From Apibacter raozihei (GTDB taxonomy: Bacteria; Bacteroidota; Bacteroidia; Flavobacteriales; Weeksellaceae), in the NCBI RefSeq assembly GCF_004014855.1, contig NZ_CP034930.1:2213716-2277715 (forward strand): a DNA stretch of 64,000 nt, in the 5' to 3' direction. Position 1 is the stretch's first letter. Every line of letters starts with the position of its first letter. A program made the position numbers and the translations under genes. The notes under the pieces were generated by a model that did no database searches, was not told where the DNA came from, and worked only from the letters and a program-made list of their open reading frames with translations. Below, in pieces: positions 27,358 to 36,300 of the stretch.

Positions 27358-27380
27358 CGATATAAGTATTTTACCCATAC

Positions 27381-27417
27381 AAACGCCTGTTTAAATAAGT
27401 TTAAACAGGCGTTTTTT
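27381..27417 (+). terminator. Terminator of prc
   Basis: Perfect 15-bp stem (AAACGCCTGTTTAAA and complement, 4-base loop) followed by a T run, 24 bp after the prc stop. Confidence 0.85.
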
Positions 27418-27482
27418 GATATATATATTCCCGTTTATTCTTTTTTTAATGTAAAATATATGTTCTTATAAACGAGTGAGTT

Positions 27483-27512
27483 TTGTACTTTTAATAAATA
27501 ATAATACTTTTG
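27483..27512 (+). promoter_or_regulatory. Putative promoter, -33 TTG and -7 TACTTTTG
   Basis: TTG at 27483-27485 and TACTTTTG at 27505-27512, separated by 19 bp as expected for Bacteroidota housekeeping promoters; ATG 27530 follows 17 bp later. Confidence 0.6.
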
Positions 27513-27529
27513 TCTTTTACTAAGCGAGC

Positions 27530-29023
27530 ATGTACAACAAAATAAAGAATAGTGTTTTATTATGCACTATAGCCATAATCATTTTCAAATTACTGTTTTT
27601 ATTGACCCGACACATTCAGGAAGATGCATTTATTACCTGGAGAGTGGCCCAAAACATATTGGATTATGGAGTATACGGATATAACGGAGCTGAAAGAATA
27701 TCGGCATCTACTACTCATTTATACGTATTAGTCAGTGTTATATTTAAATATATTTTTTCAGATAATTTCATCTATCCATTATTGATATTCAATAATATAG
27801 TATTTACATTCGGAACCAAAATTCTATCGGATCTTTTATTAAAGGAAGATAAATCTAAAATACTTTTTATACTTTTTGTTAATTTTTTACCTCCGGCATT
27901 AAAAATATCTACAATAGGCATGGAGTTTGGACTTCTTTTCTTTTTATACACTTTATTTTTAAAATATGCATTAGTAAATAGAAAGAATTGGGCTTTTGTT
28001 TTATTACCATTATTGATACTATGGACTCGTTTGGATGCGGCTCTGTTTATGTTGATCACTTTTATTTTTGATCTAGTTAAATATAAGAAAATAAATTATT
28101 ACTTTATTTTAGGTGGAGTTTTAAGTATAATCAGCATAGTAGGATTTAATTATTTTTATTTTCATGAAATAATAAATAATACAATTGTTGCAAAAAAATT
28201 AGCCTATGCAAAACCGGTAGATGGTATAGGAATCAGAATCGATGAAATGCTTAAAAACACGAATTTTTTCTCAGTAATTAAAATTCCGTCTTCAATATCT
28301 CAATTTAATTTTGTATTCATTATCACATTGGTTCTGTCTTTGCTGTGTCTGGTAAGAATTTCAAAAAAGATAACTAAACAGCAACTTTTTGTTTTATACA
28401 TATTATATACTTACGCAGTGGTTCGTATGTTGGTTTTTGGCTTTGCTAACAGTTGGTTCGACTGGTATTACTGGAATCCTCAAATATTTATATTTATACC
28501 GATTATCATAATTTTCGTTTATCAACCCACGACATTTAAAACCCTGTCGTATTTAATAATATTTTTCATTCCCATGGCTTCATATCAAGCCGTACATTCC
28601 ATTGCTACCGGTCACGGAGAATGGAATTATAATAGAAAAGTAGGACTTTATATTGATAGTATTGAACCAGACAAAACAAAAACAATTTATTTAGAGCCAG
28701 CCGGCTATATTCCTTATTTTTCTAAACTTAAAGCAATAGATTATGTAGGATTGGTCGACAAAAGAGTATCTGAGGAATTTAAAAAAGGAGATCCTAATGT
28801 GGATCAGACTATTCTTAGGAAGCTAAAGCCGGATTATATTCTGGAAGATAACAAGCCTATGTTTAAAGGCAGAATAGATTCTGCTGTATCATCACAATAC
28901 AAATTAATTAAAGAATTTCATATCTCATCCGTTTCGCATTCCGATAATTATATTTTAGACAAAATATATAAATTAAAACCTTCAGGAAGAGATTATTATC
29001 TATATAAACGAATGGCTGAATAA
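27530..29023 (+). CDS. Integral membrane protein, GT-C glycosyltransferase-like
   Basis: The 497-residue product has about 9-11 hydrophobic segments and a C-terminal soluble part of about 130 residues. The first outer loop has EDAFITWRVAQNILDYGVYG followed by NGAERISASTTH, matching the acidic pair and following motif of GT-C-type polyprenyl-phosphate-sugar transferases ('DDAFI...RY..N...G.G..YN.GERV.G.T.PL'). Such proteins move a sugar from a lipid carrier onto a lipid or protein acceptor in the periplasm. Donor and acceptor cannot be inferred. Monocistronic with its own promoter. Confidence 0.65.
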   Translation: MYNKIKNSVLLCTIAIIIFKLLFLLTRHIQEDAFITWRVAQNILDYGVYGYNGAERISASTTHLYVLVSVIFKYIFSDNFIYPLLIFNNIVFTFGTKILSDLLLKEDKSKILFILFVNFLPPALKISTIGMEFGLLFFLYTLFLKYALVNRKNWAFVLLPLLILWTRLDAALFMLITFIFDLVKYKKINYYFILGGVLSIISIVGFNYFYFHEIINNTIVAKKLAYAKPVDGIGIRIDEMLKNTNFFSVIKIPSSISQFNFVFIITLVLSLLCLVRISKKITKQQLFVLYILYTYAVVRMLVFGFANSWFDWYYWNPQIFIFIPIIIIFVYQPTTFKTLSYLIIFFIPMASYQAVHSIATGHGEWNYNRKVGLYIDSIEPDKTKTIYLEPAGYIPYFSKLKAIDYVGLVDKRVSEEFKKGDPNVDQTILRKLKPDYILEDNKPMFKGRIDSAVSSQYKLIKEFHISSVSHSDNYILDKIYKLKPSGRDYYLYKRMAE

Positions 29024-29162
29024 AAATAGTTTAAAAATTCTTTTCACCATATATTTTCCAAAATTGTTAAGAATTGCCTGTACGACCTAAATAAAAGTAT
29101 AAAATAACTCCTTTGAATAAAATAAATTGTAATTTTATACCTATTATAAACGATTAAGGGCT

Positions 29163-31223
29163 ATGAAAAGAGCGGAGAATAACAGATATATAAATAGAGA
29201 AATAAGCTGGTTAAAATTTAATGCAAGAGTTCTTCAGGAAGCAATGGATAAAAAAAATCCTTTGTTGGAGCGATTACGTTTTTTAGGTATTTATTCAAAT
29301 AATCTGGATGAGTTTTACAAAGTCAGATATGCATATATTGCCAGAATGGTTCAGTTTAACCGTAAATACAACAATATTGTAGAAGAGCAGACAGATACCG
29401 AATTGCTTGAAGAAATTAACCAGACGGTAGCCCATCAGCAACAAAAATATGACAGGCTGTACGAACAGATAATTAAAGAGCTGGCACGTGAAAAGACTTT
29501 ACTTGTCGATGATAAAACATTGCCTGATACCTTAAAACCTTTTGTTGAGGACTTCTTTGAAAATAAACTAAGTCATGCACTCACCATCCTTTATTGGAAA
29601 GAAGGAGATAAAACACTTAATTTAAAAGATAACGTTTTTTATCTTATAGTTACCATGTTTAAGAAAAATGATAACCGGCAATATGCTCTTATCGAAGTTC
29701 CTACTGATCGTTTCTCCCGATTTTTAGTTTTACCGGATATCAATGATAAGCATCATGTTATATTTTTAGATGATGTTATACGTTATCACCTGAAAGATAT
29801 TTTTCAGTTTTTTAAATTTGAAACCATTGAAGCAAAATCTATTAAATTGACTAAAGATGCAGATTTATCTATAGATAACGATGTGCAGGTAAGTTTCATG
29901 GAAAGTGTTGCAGGGGCTTTAAAAGAAAGGCATAAAGGTCTTCCGGTACGTCTGGTTTATGATAAAACCATAGATTTAAAAACGTTGAAGTTTATTAAAC
30001 GGATGTTTGATTTGGATGAATATGACAGCCTGGCTCCCGGCGGAAAGTATCACAACAAAAAAGATTTCATGAAATTTCCTACTTTGGGAAGGAAAGATTT
30101 GGAATACAAAAAAATAGTTCCGGTAATACCTAAAATTCTAAAAGACGAAAATAATTACTTTAAAGCATTTGCTAAAGAAGATACCTTATTATATGCACCT
30201 TATTATGATTATTCCGTTTTTCTAAAATTTTTGAGAGGAGCAGCCATTGATCCGAAAGTTAGGAAAATTAAAATTACCATCTACAGAGTGGCGGATAATT
30301 CTCAGGTTTTAAGCGCATTAATTAATGCTGCTAAAAATGGAAAAGAAGTAACAGCTGTTTTGGAACTAAGAGCAAGGTTTGATGAAGCACATAATATTAA
30401 ATGGTCAAAAGCTTTACAGGAGGAAGGAGTAAAAGTAATATTCGGAGTTCCCGGACTCAAAGTACATTCTAAAATAGGAATAGTCGAAAGAGATCCACAA
30501 AGAGGAGCAGCAGAAAAATATGCTTTTATCTCTACTGGTAATTTTCATGAAGGAACAGCTCGGGTTTATACAGATTTTACTCTTTTTACAGCCAACGAAA
30601 GTATAGTTAATCAGGTAGATGAAGTTTTTAGTTTTTTTAATGCAAACTATCTGGTCAAGCATTATAAAGATATAGCGGTAAGTCCCTGGGGAATCAGAAG
30701 GAAATTAATATTAGGAATTAAAAGAGAAATAAAGAATAAACAGCTGGGATTACCGGCACAGATTAACTTGAAAGTTAACAGTATTTGTGATAAAGAAATT
30801 ATTGATCACTTATATGAGGCGAGTAGAAACGGCGTAGAGGTGAGAATGGTAATCAGGGGAATATGTTCCATTGTTCCTCAAATTCCCGGACTAAGTGAAA
30901 ATATAAAAATTGTAAGTATCGTAGATCGATTTTTAGAACATCCGCGTATGTATTGGTTTAAGAATGGAGGAGACGATATGGTTTACATTTCATCTGCCGA
31001 TATAATGGCACGAAATTTAGATCATAGGGTAGAAGTCGCCTGTCCAGTACTAAATGCTCAAAACAAACAGGAAATTATGCACACCTTTGAACTGGGATTC
31101 GAAGACAATGTAAAAGGCAGACTTATCAAAGAAGGTCTGGAAGAGCCATATCAGAAAAACAGAAAAAAGAAAAATAGATCTCAGGAAACTATTTATGAAT
31201 ATATTAAAGAATTGAATAAATAA
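29163..31223 (+). CDS. ppk1: Polyphosphate kinase 1
   Basis: The 686-residue product matches PPK1 in length and motifs: N-terminal NREISWLKFNARVLQEA, central ARFDEAHNIKWSKALQEEG, LKVHSKIGIVERD with the His of the kinase site, STGNFHEGTARVYTDF and RMYWFKNGGDDMVYISSADI. It reversibly makes long-chain polyphosphate from ATP at the membrane face. A bestrophin channel gene converges on it with a 3-bp gap and an exopolyphosphatase lies just beyond, so synthesis and breakdown genes sit within 4 kb. Confidence 0.93.
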   Translation: MKRAENNRYINREISWLKFNARVLQEAMDKKNPLLERLRFLGIYSNNLDEFYKVRYAYIARMVQFNRKYNNIVEEQTDTELLEEINQTVAHQQQKYDRLYEQIIKELAREKTLLVDDKTLPDTLKPFVEDFFENKLSHALTILYWKEGDKTLNLKDNVFYLIVTMFKKNDNRQYALIEVPTDRFSRFLVLPDINDKHHVIFLDDVIRYHLKDIFQFFKFETIEAKSIKLTKDADLSIDNDVQVSFMESVAGALKERHKGLPVRLVYDKTIDLKTLKFIKRMFDLDEYDSLAPGGKYHNKKDFMKFPTLGRKDLEYKKIVPVIPKILKDENNYFKAFAKEDTLLYAPYYDYSVFLKFLRGAAIDPKVRKIKITIYRVADNSQVLSALINAAKNGKEVTAVLELRARFDEAHNIKWSKALQEEGVKVIFGVPGLKVHSKIGIVERDPQRGAAEKYAFISTGNFHEGTARVYTDFTLFTANESIVNQVDEVFSFFNANYLVKHYKDIAVSPWGIRRKLILGIKREIKNKQLGLPAQINLKVNSICDKEIIDHLYEASRNGVEVRMVIRGICSIVPQIPGLSENIKIVSIVDRFLEHPRMYWFKNGGDDMVYISSADIMARNLDHRVEVACPVLNAQNKQEIMHTFELGFEDNVKGRLIKEGLEEPYQKNRKKKNRSQETIYEYIKELNK

Positions 31224-31226
31224 GAA

Positions 31227-32117
31227 TCAGAGAATATAAAAATCGTTTTTTGGTTCTGGTTTTTCAGTTTTCCCCTCATTTAATAAATCTTTTATATTCA
31301 TTTCAATAGTTTGAGCAATGGTGGTTACAGATGTATCACTGGGGCGGTTTTTAAACGGATCCTGAAGATGATAAGCCGTTTTTTCCAACAAAAAGAAAAT
31401 TGATGAAATAATAATTAACAAAGGTATTTCAAAAATAGCATTAATTTCACCTAAAGAGATAGAAAGTACTATTACGAAAACGTAGATGGCAAAATGTAAA
31501 AATTTACGATAGGTGACAGGAAAAACTGTCGAGTTTATTCTTTCAGCTTTACCCATAGAGTCACAAAGACGTACTAAGGTGTTATCCAATTGTTTATGGC
31601 TAAAAATATCAGTCTTTTGATTTTCACGTAAACGTTTAATTTCCTGTGCATTTAGTTGGATAATAGCCAATGGTATATTATTGTGTTTATGTAAACGTAA
31701 AATATCATCTTCCGAAATATATCTTTTAAGGTTACTCATAGGATCTAATCCACGTAATGTTTGTCCCAAAGAATAGCACCAGGCGATTTGCCTGTAAGCC
31801 ATTTGATGTACCGCAGGTTCATCTTTCTCTATAAAAGTCTGAAGTTGAATTACCCAGCTACGGGAGTCATTGACAATTGCGCCCCAAACCTTCCGGGCTT
31901 CCCACCACCTTTCATAAGACTGACTCATTTTAAATGATAACAGAATAGAAATAGCCGTCCCCAGAAATGCAGGAATTGTTAAAGGCATTTTAGGTAATGA
32001 TTGAAAAAATGTAATAGTTAAATAGTGAGAAATACAACCCACAATAAATACATAAATAATTTCCATTTTTATCTTACTGACAATATAGGAAAAGGGAATT
32101 CTTTTATTTAAAAGCAT
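31227..32117 (-). CDS. Bestrophin/UPF0187-family anion channel
   Basis: The 296-residue product has the bestrophin fold signature: an N-terminal RIPFSYIVSKIKMEIIYVFI, an aromatic-rich FQSLPKMPLTIPAFLGTAIS segment, SFKMSQSYERWWEARKVWGA and a long cytoplasmic helix region, and ends in a conserved ETxYHLQDPFKNRPSDTS-like stretch (EKTAYHLQDPFKNRPSDTS). Bacterial members form pentameric ion channels. Convergent with ppk1, which suggests no common transcript. Upstream 228 bp is A+T-rich. Confidence 0.85.
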   Translation of the reverse strand: MLLNKRIPFSYIVSKIKMEIIYVFIVGCISHYLTITFFQSLPKMPLTIPAFLGTAISILLSFKMSQSYERWWEARKVWGAIVNDSRSWVIQLQTFIEKDEPAVHQMAYRQIAWCYSLGQTLRGLDPMSNLKRYISEDDILRLHKHNNIPLAIIQLNAQEIKRLRENQKTDIFSHKQLDNTLVRLCDSMGKAERINSTVFPVTYRKFLHFAIYVFVIVLSISLGEINAIFEIPLLIIISSIFFLLEKTAYHLQDPFKNRPSDTSVTTIAQTIEMNIKDLLNEGKTEKPEPKNDFYIL

Positions 32118-32303
32118 GAATGATAGATAAGTGTATAATTATAAATAGTTCTTCAGTTGCTAAATACTGTTTGATAAATGAATAAATATTTGTTTATTAG
32201 AAAGCGGAACTTATCAAAATAAAATAAAAACATTAATCTATTAAAGTCAATACAAAAAACATACCCATATTATAATTTATGAAAAGAATATATAACTATT
32301 CGT

Positions 32304-32311
32304 TATCTTTG
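32304..32311 (+). promoter_or_regulatory. Putative -7 box TATCTTTG
   Basis: Matches TAnnTTTG, 34 bp upstream of ATG 32346. Confidence 0.55.
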
Positions 32312-32345
32312 TTTAATATAGTAACAATTAAAATTCAGCCAAGTA

Positions 32346-33236
32346 ATGAATATTTATACCTATGCCGCTATAGATATCGGTTCCAATGCCGTTCGATTGT
32401 TAATAAATACAATCTACGAAACACAGGATACGGTAACATTTAATAAAACCAGTTTAGTAAGGGTACCTGTTAGATTGGGAGAAGATGTCTTTACTAATGA
32501 AAAAATTTCCGAGAAGACTATAGGCAGGCTATCGGAGGCTATGACGGCTTACAAATTACTGATGAATGTGTATAATGTAGACTGCTATCGAGCGTTTGCT
32601 ACTTCAGCAATGAGAGAAGCTAAAAATTCAAAAGAAGTTATTGAAGCTGTAAAAGAAAAAAGTGGTATTGAAATAGAAGTGATATCAGGTAAAGAAGAGG
32701 CAAAAATCATTTTTAGTTCAGAACTTAAAAATTTTCTAGAGTCCGATCATTTTTATTTATTTGTTGATGTAGGTGGAGGTAGCACAGAAATTTCTTTGCT
32801 AAATAAAGGAAAAGTATTAAACAGCCAGTCATTTCCAATAGGTACTGTGCGATTATTGGACGGCAAAATTAGTGAGAATTTTTTACACGAAACCGTAAAA
32901 CCCTGGGTTACAAAAATTACTGCAGATAAACATGTAGAGTTGATAGGCTCAGGAGGGAATATTAATTATGTATTTAAAAATTCAGGCAAAAAAGAAGGGA
33001 AATTTCTTTCTCACTCATATATTCATCAACAATATGAATTATTAAAAAATCTTAGTTACGAGGAAAGAATTGAAACATTTAATATGAAGCCCGACCGTGC
33101 AGATGTTATTGTGCCTGCTTTACTCATTTATGATTCAGTGATGAAATATGCACATGCTACCCGGGTACATATTCCCAAAATAGGTGCTGCTGATGGAATG
33201 ATTAACCTTATGTATAAAAGGAATAAAAATCAATAG
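32346..33236 (+). CDS. ppx: Exopolyphosphatase / Ppx-GppA-family phosphatase
   Basis: The 296-residue product is a single-module Ppx/GppA protein: AAIDIGSNAVRLLI (phosphate 1 motif), YRAFATSAMREAKN, EVISGKEEAKIIF, VDVGGGSTEISLL (phosphate 2) and LIGSGGNINYVFK. It hydrolyses terminal phosphate from polyphosphate or (p)ppGpp-type substrates; the short form common in Bacteroidota lacks the C-terminal HD domain. Its place next to ppk1 favours polyphosphate turnover. Followed by a clear terminator. Confidence 0.88.
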   Translation: MNIYTYAAIDIGSNAVRLLINTIYETQDTVTFNKTSLVRVPVRLGEDVFTNEKISEKTIGRLSEAMTAYKLLMNVYNVDCYRAFATSAMREAKNSKEVIEAVKEKSGIEIEVISGKEEAKIIFSSELKNFLESDHFYLFVDVGGGSTEISLLNKGKVLNSQSFPIGTVRLLDGKISENFLHETVKPWVTKITADKHVELIGSGGNINYVFKNSGKKEGKFLSHSYIHQQYELLKNLSYEERIETFNMKPDRADVIVPALLIYDSVMKYAHATRVHIPKIGAADGMINLMYKRNKNQ

Positions 33237-33238
33237 TT

Positions 33239-33268
33239 AAAAAAGCCGGATATATTCCGGCTTTTTTT
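33239..33268 (+). terminator. Terminator of ppx
   Basis: Perfect 10-bp stem (AAAAGCCGGA / TCCGGCTTTT) with a 5-base loop and T run. Confidence 0.85.
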
Positions 33269-33333
33269 ATAAACATACATTTTATTTATGGAATATTAAA
33301 AATTTTTAATCTATAGTAAAAGAGATAAATGTT

Positions 33334-33341
33334 TAACTTTG
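33334..33341 (+). promoter_or_regulatory. Putative -7 box TAACTTTG
   Basis: Matches TAnnTTTG, 18 bp upstream of the ATG of the macroglobulin gene. Confidence 0.6.
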
Positions 33342-33359
33342 ATATATAACTGAAATAAT

Positions 33360-36300
33360 ATGAAACGTATTCTTTTATTAACACTTTTATTGGTAACACA
33401 TATTGCTATGTCACAAAAGTTTGATTACGACCAGAAATGGAAAGAAATAAATAAATTATCCCAAAAAGGACAATTTAAATCTTTGCAGCCAAAATTAGAT
33501 GAAATTTATGTTCAGGCTAAAAAAGATAATAATGTGGTAGAGATGATCAGTTCACTTTCCAAACAATGTGAAATACTATCGGTTACACAAGATAACGAAT
33601 GGGAAGATCCTTATTATTTAGTTATACAAAAATTAAAAACAGAAATGAACTCTTCATCGGAGTTAGCTAAGGACATCTTAAAATCATTATTGGCAAAAAC
33701 ATATTATAAATACAAGATTAATACACAAGGAAGTAAAGAAAATATAACTGAAGCAGAAACAAAATCTGATGATATAAGTACTTGGAGTCCAAAGCAATTA
33801 GAGTTAGAAAGTTTGAGTTTATATAAACAGTCAATTCAAAACAAACAGCTATTGCAAAATCAGAAAACAGAAAATTGGAAGAGATTGCTAACTACGGATC
33901 AGGACCTTTACCTGTATCCTACATTATATGATGTTTTAATGAGTCGTTATATAAATGCACTTGGTGAAAACAATCGGGATGCTATATATTACAACTCTGT
34001 TTCTAAAAATAACTCTTTAAAAAAAACTCAGCAGGAACTTATTTCTGATTTATTAAAATTTCATCAAAATGATACAGATAAATCTGCCTATTTAAATTTT
34101 AAAAGAATAGAAATAACAGAATTATCCGGCTCTGATAGAACTTTAGAACAAAAAGCCAATGATTTAATTGAACTGGCTAAATTATATTCTGCTGAAGAAT
34201 ATTCATCTTATTTGTATTATTCAGCAGCTCAATTATTTGAGGGTTCAGATAAAAAGAAAGCATTGAAAATATGCAGTAATATAAATCTATCCCATAAAAA
34301 CCGTTGGAATACTAATTGCAAAAGTCTTCAGGAAAGCATTACTAGAAAGGCAGTAAACCTGACCTTAGATCCTGAATTGTTACCTGATGAATATATTCCG
34401 CTTAAGGTCGGAGCTACTAACGTTAGTAAAATTTACTATAGAATACGTAAAGCTGATTTGAAAGAGTATGAAAATAAGAAAGAAGATGATTGGGTAATTG
34501 AAAATAATGGGATTTTTTCTTATACAGGCAATAAACAAATTCGAGAAGGAGTATGGGAGTTACAAACATTTGATGATTATGAATCCCATTCAACGGTTGT
34601 TAAGCTAGATGGATTGCCTCAAGGAAATTATGAGCTTGAATATTCGTTCTATCCGGATTTTACAAAAAAAGATAAAAATGACGTAGATCCGGAAAAAATA
34701 TACTTTATGGTAAACGACTGGACCATGGTGAGATTAAATGAAATATCGGAATCTCTGTTCCAGCTGCTGAATCGGAAAACAGGAAAACCTTTATCAAATT
34801 TATCTGTTTCCATTTATAGCTTGGAAAATTCTCAAAAACTTGTAAAATCCGAAAATGTAAAAACCGATACAGATGGATTTTTTACACTGAAAGCTCAAAA
34901 TTATAACAACAGATATCTATTGAATCCGGAATCCGGTTCTTTTATTGAAATTAATTCAGGTTATTACGGATGGAGAAGTAAATCAGATGAAGATGAAAAA
35001 ACCATCACTAAAAAAAGTACTATTTTTACCGATAGAGCAATCTATCGGCCAGGGCAAAAAATATACTTTAAAGCTATTTTATATAACCAGAAAAAAGAAC
35101 AATCTCTTATAGCTAGCAATAGACAAGTTACCATATCCTTACATAATGTAAACTCTGAAAAAGTAGCATCGTTGCAGTTGGTCTCTAATGAGTACGGGAG
35201 TGTTTTTGGGGAGTTTATCATACCCGAAGGTGGTATTACAGGTAATTATTTTCTAGAATCCGATTATGGCTTTAATACACAAAATATATCAGTTGAAGAG
35301 TATAAAAGACCTAAATTTCAAGTAACTATAGAGCCGTTGGCAGGAGAATATACTTTGGATAATAAGGTAAGAATCGAGGGTAAGGCTCTTTCATTTGCCG
35401 GAGTTCCTATTTCAGGATCTAAAGTAGTATATAGAATTGAACGAGAAGAAATTTTCCCATATTTCAGAGGCTATTATATCCCTAATCGTTCTCAACCGGA
35501 AACTATAGAACAAGGAGAAACAGAAACTGATGACAAAGGAAATTTTAAAATTTCATTTTTAGCAAAATCCAAGGAATTAAAAAAAGCGAAGGAGTACAGA
35601 ACTTATACCTATATTCTTTATGCGGATGTAACTGATGTTAACGGAGAAACGCATACGGGAGAATCAAGAGTTACAATAGGAGATTTACCTAAAAAATTAG
35701 TTCTTACCCTTCCGGAAGTATCACTACAAAAAGATTTTACTAGTATTGGTATAAGCTCTATGAATCTAAACGGGGGGAAATCTCCTGCTCAGGGAAAAGT
35801 TACTGTAACCAGACTACTGACACCCTCAAAAATTATTTTGCCGAATAAAGTAGATTTTGTTCCTGATTATCAGCTATATGATCCTAATTTGTTTAATCAG
35901 TATTTCCCTCATTTACCTTATTCCAAAGAAGAACAAAATCCTCAATTCTGGAAAAAAGACAAATCAGTAGTCTATAATTTCGATACCCATCAATCAGATT
36001 CAATCAAATTATCAGGTTCGCTGGCTCATGGTTTTTATTTAGTGCAAGCTTATACTATGTTCGGACAGGACTCAATTAAGACTCAAAAAGTTATTGAAAT
36101 CCGGGAAAATAATACTTTAAAATCTGCAAACAATATATTTTATTCAGTATTACCATCCAAGCCTGGTTTTAAAGTGGGAGAAAAAATTGAAATCAATTTT
36201 ATTTCCAATCTGAAAGAAGCAACAGCTGTACTTCATTTAGAGAGCGGAAGACAATGGATTTTACACAAAGTGATTCCTATTAAAAATGGTAAAGCAACCT

